From an uncultured Bacilli bacterium (lineage in GTDB: Bacteria > Bacillota_I > Bacilli_A > RF39 > UBA660): 37,752 nucleotides of DNA. The position numbers and the translations under genes were made by a program. The stretch lies in NCBI GenBank assembly GCA_910587725.1, contig CAJUNG010000010.1:1-37752 (forward strand), in the 5' to 3' direction. Shown in pieces: positions 8,120-16,671 of this stretch. The notes beneath the pieces were generated by a model. The model searched no databases. It saw only the letters and a program-made list of their open reading frames with translations, and was not told where the DNA came from. Each line of letters starts with the position of its first letter. The stretch's first letter is position 1.

Positions 8120-9241
8120 ATGAAATTAAGAATTAAGAAAGATGTATTATTAGATGGACTAAACAAAGTATCTAAAGCCATTTCGACAAAAAACTTAGTC
8201 CCTGTACTTGCAGGAATTAAATTTGATTTAGAAGAGAAGGGGTTAACACTTACGGCAAGTGATAATGATATTACCATTCAAACATTTATTGAAAAACAAG
8301 ATGTAATGGAAATCGATACTTGTGGAAGTATTATTATTCAAGGAAAATATGTATTAGATATTGTTCGTAAATTACCAGATGAATTTATTAATATTGAAGT
8401 CATTGACGATTTAAAGATTCTAATTCATACAGAAAATAGTGAATTTAATTTAAATGGAATCAATAAGAGTGAATATCCTAATATCCATTTAGAATTTAGT
8501 AAGAATCCAGTGGTTATGCCAAGTAGAACTCTACGAAATGTGGTTTATCAAACCTCATTTGCTTCTAGTAATGATGAATCTCGTCCAGTTCTTACCGGAA
8601 TTAACTTTAAAATTATGGGAAATATTTTAGAATGTAATTCTACAGATTCTTATCGTTTAGCAAGAAAAATTGTTAATCTTGATACAGTAATTGAAGAAAA
8701 TTATAACTTAGTGATTCCTAGTAAAAATTTAGTAGAATTCACTAAAATTATGACTGACGAGGAAGCTTGTTTAAAAATGCATATCTTTAATAATAAGATT
8801 TTGTTTGAATACGATAATATCTTATTTCAATCTAGATTGATTAATGGAACTTATCCTAATACTTCGAATTTATTACCTGATGAGTTTTTAATGAAAGTGA
8901 CTACGACAGTTAGTGAACTTTATAGTGTAATCGATAGAGCCAGTATTTTAACTAGTGATAAAGAGAAGAATATTGTTACTTTAGAAACGGATGGAAATAA
9001 ATTAATGATTCGCTCAAACTCTATTGAAATTGGTAGAGTAGAGGAGAAGATGATTGTGGAAAAAAGTAACGACGAAAATATTAAGATAAGTTTTGTTGCC
9101 AAATATATGATGGAAGCTTTAAAATCTTTTCCAAGTGATAAAGTAGAGATTTCTTTTGTAGGAGAAATTAAACCTATTATCTTAAATGCAGTAGAAGATG
9201 ATACTTTGACACAACTTGTACTTCCTATTCGTACTTATTAG
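8120..9241 (+). CDS. dnaN: DNA polymerase III beta subunit (sliding clamp) DnaN
   Basis: DnaN is the ring-shaped processivity clamp that holds polymerase III and other enzymes on DNA. The product has 373 residues from the ATG at 8120, the usual ~375. Three clamp folds are seen, with family stretches such as NDESRPVLTGINF, STDSYRLA and the C-terminal ending LVLPIRTY. Of two adjacent ATGs (8117, 8120), the second is better spaced from GAAGG (8107-8111). It follows oriC and ends with a terminator. Confidence 0.97.
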   Translation: MKLRIKKDVLLDGLNKVSKAISTKNLVPVLAGIKFDLEEKGLTLTASDNDITIQTFIEKQDVMEIDTCGSIIIQGKYVLDIVRKLPDEFINIEVIDDLKILIHTENSEFNLNGINKSEYPNIHLEFSKNPVVMPSRTLRNVVYQTSFASSNDESRPVLTGINFKIMGNILECNSTDSYRLARKIVNLDTVIEENYNLVIPSKNLVEFTKIMTDEEACLKMHIFNNKILFEYDNILFQSRLINGTYPNTSNLLPDEFLMKVTTTVSELYSVIDRASILTSDKEKNIVTLETDGNKLMIRSNSIEIGRVEEKMIVEKSNDENIKISFVAKYMMEALKSFPSDKVEISFVGEIKPIILNAVEDDTLTQLVLPIRTY

Positions 9242-9330
9242 TATTTTATGTTCATTTTTTGGGTTGAGATGTAAAAAATCTACTAATTATGGTATTTTTT
9301 TACCGCTTATCCCGGGAATTCATACCTTTC

Positions 9331-9360
9331 GACGAATTTTTTCAAATTTCGTCTTTTTTT
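9331..9360 (+). terminator. Rho-independent terminator after dnaN
   Basis: GACGAA (9331-9336) pairs with TTCGTC (9348-9353) and seven T follow (9354-9360). It separates dnaN from the ComK-like gene. Confidence 0.75.
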
Positions 9361-9406
9361 GTGTTATCATGATTGCATTACATCGAAAAAGGGGGAATTT
9401 AGTGTG

Positions 9407-9844
9407 ATGTATATTATTCATGAAGATACACTTGCCATTGTTGGCTGTGGAAAGAAGACAAAAGTGATTGAGAAGAATCAAGAACTTGTTTTTGATTGTC
9501 CTTGGAGGGATATTTTAAACGATAGTTGTCTTTATTATGGGTCTAGTTTTCAAGGAAGAATTGAGGGAAGTAAATTTTGGTTGGAAAAAGGGTATAAAGT
9601 GCCTATTACGATATGTGATGGAAAATCTCTTTTGTTTTTTCCTTTATCCCAAATTCAAGAGGGAGATTGTACATGGATTTCATTTTCTAATGTATTGAAA
9701 TATACGGGAAATAAATATCAAACAAAGGTCTTTTTTTCGAAAGAAAATGGAGTTTCTTTTCCTATCAGTAATTATGTTTTTGAAAGTCAATTTTTAAAAG
9801 CTTATCGGCTGGAGAGAATTTTAGAATTTTGTTATAAAAATTAG
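9407..9844 (+). CDS. ComK-like competence transcription factor homologue
   Basis: The 145-residue product matches the ComK family pattern. It has an N-terminal TLAIVG segment and K-V-I-E-K, then S-C-L-Y-Y-G-S-S-F-Q-G-R (40-51; Bacillus ComK has SCRFFGSSYAGR). FFPLSQ with CTWIS follows (77-92; ComK has CGWIS), then VSFPISNYVFESQFLKAYRL (116-135; ComK has LPISYNSFENQVYRTAWL). In Bacillus, ComK activates DNA-uptake genes at AT-boxes. This one is ~45 residues shorter, lacking the C-terminal part. The ATG at 9407 or the GTG at 9404 could be the start, both after AAAGGGGG. It sits where yaaA (S4 protein) is usual. Family membership is read by eye; the role in competence is inferred. Confidence 0.8.
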   Translation: MYIIHEDTLAIVGCGKKTKVIEKNQELVFDCPWRDILNDSCLYYGSSFQGRIEGSKFWLEKGYKVPITICDGKSLLFFPLSQIQEGDCTWISFSNVLKYTGNKYQTKVFFSKENGVSFPISNYVFESQFLKAYRLERILEFCYKN

Positions 9845-9885
9845 GAGAAAAATTATGATTTTTGGTACCTTTTTTCTTTTATGTA

Positions 9886-9894
9886 TGGTATAAT
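9886..9894 (+). promoter_or_regulatory. Extended -10 promoter before recF
   Basis: TGG-TATAAT at 9886-9894 is a consensus extended -10 element without a clear -35. It would start a transcript near 9901 carrying the leader ORF, recF, gyrB and gyrA. Confidence 0.55.
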
Positions 9895-9944
9895 ATATAA
9901 TTGTGTAGGGGTATGTTTGTTCCCGTATTAAAGGTGATGTAGAT

Positions 9945-9968
9945 ATGTTTTTGATAGGAAAATCTTGA
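9945..9968 (+). CDS. Possible 7-codon leader peptide overlapping the recF start
   Basis: ATG at 9945 opens a seven-codon frame, MFLIGKS, ending in TGA (9966-9968). It is preceded by AAAGGTGAT (9930-9938), one of the best ribosome sites in the area. Its stop overlaps the recF TTG start as TTGA. It could serve to couple or modulate RecF translation. The peptide has no recognisable family, and chance cannot be excluded. Confidence 0.35.
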   Translation: MFLIGKS

Positions 9969-11077
9969 TTGTAACAAAATTAGAACTCTTAAATTACAGA
10001 AATTATGATAAATGCAAGATAAAACTAGGAGAAAACATCAATATATTTACCGGAAATAATGGTCAAGGAAAAACAAACATACTAGAAGCTATTTATGTTC
10101 TTTCTGTTACAAAATCTCATCGATTTGGTGAACAAGCAAACTTAATCAGAAAAGACTATGAGCTTGCGAAAATTCGTTGCACAGTAAAAGTAAATCGAAT
10201 GCTTAAAGATTTGGGTGTAGATATCTCTAAAACTTCTAAAAAGACATTTGTCAATGGGAATGAAATTGTAAAATTTTCAGATTATATTATGAATTTAAAT
10301 GCAATTTTATTTACTCCGGACGACTTAGAGATTGTTAAAGGAAGTCCACAAGTCAGAAGAAATCTTTTAAATATTGATATTAGTCAAATGCAAAGTGAAT
10401 ATACAAAATCTTTAAATGAGTATAATCGGCTTTTAAAGACACGAAATGAGTATTTGAAAAGTATTTTTGTCAATCATTTATCAGATTATCGTTATTTGGA
10501 CGTTTTAACAGAGAAACTTGTAGATAGGGCAGTTGTAATTTATCGTTATCGAATGGAGTTTATCTCATTAGTTAACCAAAGTTTAGGAGAAATTTATAAG
10601 AATATCGCGGGTGTTTCTGGGCTTACTCTTCGTTATGAAAATTCGATTGATTTGGAAGAATTTAATGAAGAGGTGGTGACTTCTCGCTTATTTGAGAAGT
10701 TTTCTCGCAATCGTCAACGAGAAATTCAGTATGGAAATACCTTTTATGGCCCACATCGAGATGATTTTTCGTTTTACTTAGGAGAAGATAATATCAAAAT
10801 CTTTGCTTCCCAAGGACTGCAAAGATTAGCGGTGATTGCTTTAAAATTAGCTGAAGTACCCATATTCTTGCAGTTTACAGGGACACCACCGATTTTATTA
10901 TTAGATGATATTTTTAGTGAAATTGATAGTAAGAAGCGTGGAAAGTTAATTTCTTATATTAATCATGATGTGCAAGTCGTAATTACGACAACGGATTTGA
11001 AGAACATAAATAAAAAAATTTTGAAAAATAGTAAAGTTTTCGAAGTTTTTTCAGGTCATGTAAGGGAAAAGGAGTGA
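9965..11077 (+). CDS. recF: DNA replication and repair protein RecF
   Basis: RecF is an SMC-like ATPase that with RecO and RecR loads RecA on gapped DNA. The 370 residues have the usual length. The Walker A motif is GNNGQGKTN near residue 30, the ABC signature is SQGLQRLAVIALKLAE, and Walker B is ILLLDDIFSEID. The start is TTG at 9965, as no ATG or GTG in frame precedes the conserved KLELLNYRNY start; AGGAA is 5 bases upstream. It overlaps the leader ORF, and the next gene follows at once. Confidence 0.95.
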   Translation: MIVTKLELLNYRNYDKCKIKLGENINIFTGNNGQGKTNILEAIYVLSVTKSHRFGEQANLIRKDYELAKIRCTVKVNRMLKDLGVDISKTSKKTFVNGNEIVKFSDYIMNLNAILFTPDDLEIVKGSPQVRRNLLNIDISQMQSEYTKSLNEYNRLLKTRNEYLKSIFVNHLSDYRYLDVLTEKLVDRAVVIYRYRMEFISLVNQSLGEIYKNIAGVSGLTLRYENSIDLEEFNEEVVTSRLFEKFSRNRQREIQYGNTFYGPHRDDFSFYLGEDNIKIFASQGLQRLAVIALKLAEVPIFLQFTGTPPILLLDDIFSEIDSKKRGKLISYINHDVQVVITTTDLKNINKKILKNSKVFEVFSGHVREKE

Positions 11078-11082
11078 ATAGT

Positions 11083-13014
11083 ATGAACGAGGAACAAGAA
11101 AAAGTACAGGGAGCATATGATGCTTCGTCTATTCAGGTTTTGGAAGGATTAGAGGCTGTTAGAAAACGTCCAGGAATGTATATTGGATCAACGAGCGAAC
11201 GTGGTCTTCATCATTTGGTTTGGGAAATTGTCGATAATGCAATTGATGAAGCTTTAGCTGGATATTGTGATGATATTGAAGTGATTATTGGAAAAGAAAA
11301 TACGATTACTGTAAAAGATGATGGTCGTGGAGTTCCTGTTGGAATTCACCCAAAAACGGGAAAGAGTACAGTAGAGACAATTTATACCGTATTGCATGCT
11401 GGAGGAAAATTCGGTGGTGGTGGTTATAAAGTTTCTGGGGGACTTCATGGTGTTGGTGCCAGTGTTGTAAATGCACTTAGTAGTTTTTTGGAAGTTCGTG
11501 TTTATAAAGAAGGAAATGTCTATTTTCAACGATTTGAAAATGGGGGAAGACCTACGGGAGATTTAGAAATTATTGATTCTTGCTCAGAAGATAGGACGGG
11601 GACTACCGTAACTTTTAAACCAGACCCAGAAATATTTACTGAGACGACAGTTTTTAATTATGATACTTTGTACAATCGTTTACGTGAACTTGCATTTTTG
11701 AATCGAGGACTTAAAATTCATTTGCGAGATGAAAGAGAAGATGATCGAGCAGTTTCTTTTCATTACGAGGGGGGAATTAGTGAGTATGTAAAAATGCTCA
11801 ATGAAACTCGTAAGCCGATTCAAGAAACGATTATTGATTGTCGTGGAGAAGAAAAAGAGATTTCTTTAGAAGTTGCTCTTCAATATAATGAAACTTATAA
11901 TTATTGTATTTATTCTTTTGTTAATAATATTAATACTCCGGAGGGGGGTACTCATGAAGATGGTGTAAAGCGTGCCCTTACTCGTGTTTTAAATAAGTAT
12001 GCAACAAGTAGCGGAATTCTTAAGGAGAAGGATGATTCATTGTCAGGAGATGATGTTAAGGAAGGTCTTACGATGATTATTTCTTGTAAGCATCCAGATC
12101 CTCAGTTTGAAGGACAAACGAAGACTAAACTGGGAAATGCTGAAGTTCGTAGTATTGCGGATAAATTATTTTCTGATGCATTTGAACGTTTTTTGATGGA
12201 AAATCCAAATCAGGCAAGAGTAATTGTGGAAAAGTCTATGACCGCTTCTCGTGCTCGAATTGCAGCTAAGAAGGCTAGGGAGTTAACGAGAAGAAAAGGG
12301 GATTTAGATGTTACGAACTTTTATGGAAAACTTTCTGACTGTAAAAGTAAAGATCCAGCGGTTAGTGAAATTTTCTTAGTCGAGGGAGATTCGGCAGGTG
12401 GTTCTGCACTTAAGGGACGTGACAGTATGACACAGGCAATATTACCGCTTCGTGGAAAGATTTTGAATGTAGAGAAAGCAAGACTTGACCGGGCACTTTC
12501 TAATGAAGAAATAAGAACGATTATTACTGCATTTGGAACAGGAATCGGCGATGAATTTGATTTATCGAAGTTACGTTATGATAAGATTATTATTATGACC
12601 GATGCCGATGTTGACGGTTCACACATTCGTGTACTTCTTTTAACGCTATTTTACCGCTTTTTTAGACCGATTGTAGAGGCAGGGCATATCTATGCTGCCC
12701 AACCACCACTTTTCGTCATAAAACACGGGAAAACGATTAAATACGTGCTTGATGAGAAGGAGAGGGATGAGTATTTAGCAACGCTTTCTCCGAGTACAAA
12801 ATATGATATTGCACGAATGAAAGGTTTAGGAGAAATGGATGCTGAAGAGCTAAATGAAACCACCATGGATATTAATAAACGTATTTTAAGACAAATTACG
12901 GTAGATGATGCGATTATGGCAGATGAAATTTTCACAAAATTAATGGGAGAAGAAGTAGAACCACGTAGAAGTTTTATCGAGTCAAATGCAACTTATGCAA
13001 ATTTGGATGTATAG
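11083..13014 (+). CDS. gyrB: DNA gyrase subunit B
   Basis: GyrB is the ATPase subunit of gyrase, which introduces negative supercoils. The product has 643 residues, the standard short form. The GHKL ATPase domain has DNAIDEALAGYCD, DDGRGVPVG and the GGLHGVGASVVNALS lid. The TOPRIM domain has EGDSAGGSA and MTDADVDGSHIR. The ATG at 11083 is 9 bases from AAGGAG; a GTG at 11074 overlaps the recF stop and is less likely. gyrA follows 12 bases later. Confidence 0.98.
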   Translation: MNEEQEKVQGAYDASSIQVLEGLEAVRKRPGMYIGSTSERGLHHLVWEIVDNAIDEALAGYCDDIEVIIGKENTITVKDDGRGVPVGIHPKTGKSTVETIYTVLHAGGKFGGGGYKVSGGLHGVGASVVNALSSFLEVRVYKEGNVYFQRFENGGRPTGDLEIIDSCSEDRTGTTVTFKPDPEIFTETTVFNYDTLYNRLRELAFLNRGLKIHLRDEREDDRAVSFHYEGGISEYVKMLNETRKPIQETIIDCRGEEKEISLEVALQYNETYNYCIYSFVNNINTPEGGTHEDGVKRALTRVLNKYATSSGILKEKDDSLSGDDVKEGLTMIISCKHPDPQFEGQTKTKLGNAEVRSIADKLFSDAFERFLMENPNQARVIVEKSMTASRARIAAKKARELTRRKGDLDVTNFYGKLSDCKSKDPAVSEIFLVEGDSAGGSALKGRDSMTQAILPLRGKILNVEKARLDRALSNEEIRTIITAFGTGIGDEFDLSKLRYDKIIIMTDADVDGSHIRVLLLTLFYRFFRPIVEAGHIYAAQPPLFVIKHGKTIKYVLDEKERDEYLATLSPSTKYDIARMKGLGEMDAEELNETTMDINKRILRQITVDDAIMADEIFTKLMGEEVEPRRSFIESNATYANLDV

Positions 13015-13026
13015 TAGGAGGGGCTT

Positions 13027-15531
13027 ATGGATAGGTTAGAACAAAATAATATTGTAAAAGAGGTACAGACGTCATTTTTGGATTATTCAATGAGTGTTAT
13101 TACAGCACGAGCGATTCCCGATTTGCGTGATGGATTAAAACCCGTACATCGTCGTATTTTATATTCGATGTATGAATCTGGTTATACGCCGGAGAAACCT
13201 CACAGGAAAAGTGCAAAAACTGTCGGAGAAGTTATGGGAAATTACCATCCTCACGGGGATTCTTCGATTTATGAAGCTATGGTTCGTATGGCACAGGATT
13301 TTTCTTATCGTTATATGTTAATCGATGGTCATGGAAACTTTGGTAATATCGAAGGCTCTGGTGCTGCAGCGATGCGTTATACGGAGGCTCGTCTTTCGAA
13401 AATTTCTTTGGAACTTCTTCGAAATATTAATAAAAATACAGTTAATTTTTCGCCAAATTTTGATGAAACAACGAAGGAGCCTGATGTACTTCCTTCTCGT
13501 TTTCCTAATATTTTGGTTAATGGAACGACAGGAATTGCGGTTGGTATGGCAACGAATATCCCTCCTCATAATTTACGTGAGGTTATTGATGGTTGTGTTG
13601 CCTATATTGATAATCCAGAGATTGATTTAGATGGTTTGATGCAATATATTAAGGGACCTGATTTTCCAACTGGTGCGATTATTCTTGGAAATAGTGGAAT
13701 TCGTAAAGCATATGAAACTGGTCGTGGTTCAATTACTGTTCGAAGTAAGGCGACAATTGAGGAAAAGAACGGGCGGCAATATATTATTATTGATGAAGTT
13801 CCTTATGGAGTTAATACGTTAGAACTTAAGAATAAGGTGGCAGAGCTAGTTCATAACAAGACAATTGATGGAATTGCGGATTATCATTCAGACTTGAAAA
13901 ATGGAATTAAGATTACGATTACGCTTAAGAAGGATGCTAATGCTCAGGTTGTTCTTAATAAGCTTTATAAGCATACTTCATTTCAGACGACTTATGGAAT
14001 TATTTTCTTGATGTTGGATCAAGGAGTACCGAAGACATTAGGACTTCGTGATATTATTGCTAAATATATTGACTTTCAAAAAGAGATTATTATCCGTCGT
14101 ACACAGTTCGATTTGGATAATGCTGAGAAAAGAGTTCATATATTAGAAGGATTAAAAATTGCGCTTGATCATATTGATGAAGTGATTAAGTTGATTCGTG
14201 GTTCGAAGTCGGATGAGGAAGCGAAGTCTGGACTTATGAGTCGCTTTGGTCTTAGTGAGGCACAGTCAAATGCTATCTTAGAGATGAGACTTCGTAGATT
14301 AACTGGTTTAGAACGTGAGAAGATTGAAAATGAACTTGCGGAATTACTTGTATTAATTGCGGAGCTTAAGGCAATTCTTGCAAGTGAAGAAAAGATTCTT
14401 GGAGTAATTAAAGAGGAGCTTTTAGAAATCCGTAATAAGTTTGGTGACAATCGTCGTACTGCAATTGATATGACGGCAATTGAATATATTGAAGATGAGT
14501 CATTGATTCCAATCGAACAAACGATTGTTACTTTGACGAATAAGGGATATATTAAGAGAATGCCTGTGGATACCTATCGTACGCAAAATCGTGGTGGTGT
14601 TGGGGTTAAAGGTATGTCAACAAATGAAGAGGATTTTGTTGAGAAAATGCTTTATATTAAGACCCATGATTATATATTATTCTTTAGCAATAAAGGTAAA
14701 GTATATCGAATGAAGGGGTATGAGGTACCAGAGTATAGCAGGCAGAGTAAGGGACTTCCTATTATTAATTTACTTCCTTTAGATAAAGAGGAACGAATTA
14801 ATTCAGTAATCATGTTAGATGCAACTGAGCATAATTATAAATATTTGATGTTTGCAACACGAAAGGGAGTTGTTAAGAGAACAGCAATCGAGGAATTTGA
14901 TAATATTAGAAATAACGGAAAGATTGCAATTTCACTTCGTGATGACGATGATTTAATTTCAGTTAGAAAAACTACTGGTGAGAATGAATTTGTTATCGGT
15001 GCAAGTAATGGTCGAATGGTTCGTTTTAATGAGAATGACGTTCGTGTTATGGGTAGAACTGCTTCTGGAGTTCGTGGTATTGATTTGGGAGATGCTGAAG
15101 TAGTTGGAGCAGAGGTTGTTTCTGATAACGAGGAAATTTTGATTGTTACTGAAAAAGGATATGGAAAGAAAACTCTTGTGGATGAGTATCGGTTAACAAA
15201 ACGTGGTAGCAAAGGTGTTAAGGCATTAAATGTTACGGAAAAGAATGGAATGCTTGTTTCTTTAAAAGCAATTAATGTTGAAGATGAGATGGATTTAATG
15301 ATTATCACAGATAGTGGAATAATTATGCGTATGAAAACTGCACAGATTTCTACATTGAAGAGAGCTACACAAGGTGTTCGATTGATTCATTTGAGAGATG
15401 ACCAGAAGGTAGCAACTATTGCTCTTGTGGAAAAAGAAAAAGAAGATGAGGATGTAATGGAGAATGCGGCTGATGAATCTGTTGTTTCTTCTCCTACAAG
15501 TGAAGAGGTAACTGAAGAGAATGTTGAATAA
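13027..15531 (+). CDS. gyrA: DNA gyrase subunit A
   Basis: GyrA is the cleavage and wrapping subunit of gyrase. The catalytic tyrosine is Y118 in AAAMRYTEARL. The quinolone-determining region reads HPHGDSSIYEAMVRMAQ with Ser79 and Glu83 at the positions of E. coli Ser83 and Asp87, which is the usual unmutated pattern. The C-terminal beta-pinwheel covers about residues 500-800. Its GyrA-box (520-526) is QNRGGVG rather than the usual QRRGG[RK]G, losing two basic residues. The tail after residue 800 is acidic. The length of 834 residues is normal. The gene starts 12 bases after gyrB with AGGAGGGG. Confidence 0.98.
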   Translation: MDRLEQNNIVKEVQTSFLDYSMSVITARAIPDLRDGLKPVHRRILYSMYESGYTPEKPHRKSAKTVGEVMGNYHPHGDSSIYEAMVRMAQDFSYRYMLIDGHGNFGNIEGSGAAAMRYTEARLSKISLELLRNINKNTVNFSPNFDETTKEPDVLPSRFPNILVNGTTGIAVGMATNIPPHNLREVIDGCVAYIDNPEIDLDGLMQYIKGPDFPTGAIILGNSGIRKAYETGRGSITVRSKATIEEKNGRQYIIIDEVPYGVNTLELKNKVAELVHNKTIDGIADYHSDLKNGIKITITLKKDANAQVVLNKLYKHTSFQTTYGIIFLMLDQGVPKTLGLRDIIAKYIDFQKEIIIRRTQFDLDNAEKRVHILEGLKIALDHIDEVIKLIRGSKSDEEAKSGLMSRFGLSEAQSNAILEMRLRRLTGLEREKIENELAELLVLIAELKAILASEEKILGVIKEELLEIRNKFGDNRRTAIDMTAIEYIEDESLIPIEQTIVTLTNKGYIKRMPVDTYRTQNRGGVGVKGMSTNEEDFVEKMLYIKTHDYILFFSNKGKVYRMKGYEVPEYSRQSKGLPIINLLPLDKEERINSVIMLDATEHNYKYLMFATRKGVVKRTAIEEFDNIRNNGKIAISLRDDDDLISVRKTTGENEFVIGASNGRMVRFNENDVRVMGRTASGVRGIDLGDAEVVGAEVVSDNEEILIVTEKGYGKKTLVDEYRLTKRGSKGVKALNVTEKNGMLVSLKAINVEDEMDLMIITDSGIIMRMKTAQISTLKRATQGVRLIHLRDDQKVATIALVEKEKEDEDVMENAADESVVSSPTSEEVTEENVE

Positions 15532-15546
15532 ACATTCTCTTTTCTT
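15516..15546 (+). terminator. Hairpin terminator overlapping the gyrA stop
   Basis: Perfect 10-base arms (15516-15525 and 15531-15540) with a 5-base loop, followed by TTTTCTT. The stop codon lies at the loop. It closes the recF-gyrB-gyrA transcript and precedes the non-coding array. Confidence 0.65.
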
Positions 15547-15578
15547 GTGGAAAACTCAATATTATGCCTGTGGAAAAC
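15546..15578 (+). repeat. Left bracket repeat: two TGTGGAAAAC boxes 23 bases apart
   Basis: TGTGGAAAAC at 15546-15555 and 15569-15578. A copy with 28 of 33 bases matching lies at the other end of the array (17490-17522) in the same direction. The two copies bracket the parS/Noc-site region. Confidence 0.6.
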
Positions 15579-15697
15579 TTTTATCAGAGGTTTAATTATA
15601 GTAGTTTTTATATTATGAATTTAGTTTAATACTGTAGATATAGCCTGTGGATAACATTATAAATCATTGTGGAAAACTTTTAATATAATATTTTGTA

Positions 15698-15713
15698 TGT
15701 TTCACGTGAAACA
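15698..15713. other. parS site 1 (exact)
   Basis: Exact 16-base palindrome TGTTTCACGTGAAACA, the ParB/Spo0J binding consensus. Confidence 0.95.
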
Positions 15714-15883
15714 TAGTATATTAATGTAAGAAAAAGTAAAGGTTAATATAGTTAGTTTTTATTATAATTGTTAAAATTATTCTGATTGAGTTTAATTGTT
15801 TTTGACTGTATTCCGTGGAATAGTAGTAGGCTGTGGATAACATTACAAAACATTGTGGAAAACTTTTGATAGAATATTTTGTA

Positions 15884-15899
15884 TGTTTCACGTGAAACA
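15884..15899. other. parS site 2 (exact)
   Basis: Exact parS palindrome at the right end of the first full repeat unit. Confidence 0.95.
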
Positions 15900-16069
15900 T
15901 AGTATATTAATGTAAGAAAAAGTAAAGGTTAATATAGTTAGTTTTTATTATAATTGTTAAAATTATTCTGATTGAGTTTAATTGTTTTTGACTGTATTCC
16001 GTGGAATAGTAGTAGGCTGTGGATAACATTACAAAACATTGTGGAAAACTTTTGATAGAATATTTTGTA

Positions 16070-16085
16070 TGTTTCACGTGAAACA
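16070..16085. other. parS site 3 (exact)
   Basis: Exact parS palindrome at the right end of the second full repeat unit. Confidence 0.95.
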
Positions 16086-16253
16086 TAGTATATTAATGTA
16101 AGAAAAAGTAAAGGTTAATAAGTTAGTTTTTATTATAATTGTTAAAATTATTCTGATTGAGTTTAGTTGTTTTTGACTGTATTCCGTAGAATAGTTGCCT
16201 GTGGATAACATTATAAACCATTGTGGAAAACTTTTGATAGAATAGTTCACATG

Positions 16254-16269
16254 TGTTTCACGTGAAACG
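16254..16269. other. parS site 4 (15 of 16)
   Basis: parS with G in place of the final A (TGTTTCACGTGAAACG); the core is intact. Confidence 0.92.
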
Positions 16270-16441
16270 TTGTATATTAATATAAGAAAAAGGCAAGAGG
16301 TGACATAGCTTTTTCTTTATTGTGATATGTTAAGCTTATTCTGATTGAGTTTAATTGGTTTTGACTGTATTCCGTGGAATAGTAAGCTGTGGATAACATC
16401 ATAAATCATTGTGGAAAACTTTTGATAGAATAGTTCACATA

Positions 16442-16457
16442 TGTTTCACGTGAAACA
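16442..16457. other. parS site 5 (exact)
   Basis: Exact parS palindrome ending the last clear tandem unit. Confidence 0.95.
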
Positions 16458-16606
16458 TTGATGGATTGTATAAGACTTCACATTTTTATTATTTAAGTAT
16501 TTATGAAAATTTAAGCTTGACCATAAACTATTTTAATGTATCTAATTATTATCTTTTCTAAGACAAATAAAGCCTTTAAATTGCTTTTGCAATGGAAATT
16601 ATTTTA

Positions 16607-16622
16607 TGTTTCACGTGAAACA
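16607..16622. other. parS site 6 (exact)
   Basis: Exact parS in sequence that no longer resembles the repeat unit, with no DnaA boxes beside it. Confidence 0.95.
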
Positions 16623-16671
16623 TAAAAAGAATTTTAATTTATTTTGGATATAAGTCGTGAAAAGAGTGGCG

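Larger units (their letters stand above)
15646..16419 (+). other. Five paired DnaA boxes in the repeat units
   Basis: Each pair is TGTGGATAAC followed by TGTGGAAAAC with starts exactly 22 bases apart: 15646/15668, 15832/15854, 16018/16040, 16200/16222 and 16388/16410. The first box of each pair is the exact DnaA consensus on the reverse strand (TTATCCACA) and the second is the common TTTTCCACA variant. The second box starts 30 or 32 bases before each parS. Confidence 0.8.
15601..16458 (+). repeat. Tandem ~186-base repeat, four full units plus a partial first unit
   Basis: Units: partial 15601-15714, then 15715-15900, 15901-16086, 16087-16270 and 16271-16458. The first two full units are identical over all 186 bases by eye. 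The third (184) and fourth (188) differ at scattered positions and small indels. Each unit runs: AT-rich segment, ATTCCGTGGAAT, TGTGGATAAC, TGTGGAAAAC, then parS at its right end. Confidence 0.92.

Noticed and set aside
9307..9320. Noc-like sequence TTATCCCGGGAATT after dnaN
   Set aside because: Only 11 of 14 bases match; the CCCGGG centre alone is not convincing.
9216..9407. 63-codon ORF after dnaN
   Set aside because: It overlaps the end of dnaN and the terminator; no ribosome site, and it looks like translated T-rich sequence.
14835..15308. 157-codon minus-strand ORF inside gyrA
   Set aside because: It is the antisense shadow of a well-conserved gyrase coding region.
15601..16458. CRISPR array
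   Set aside because: The repeats are ~186 bases long with almost no unique spacers, and contain palindromic protein-binding sites; no cas genes are nearby.
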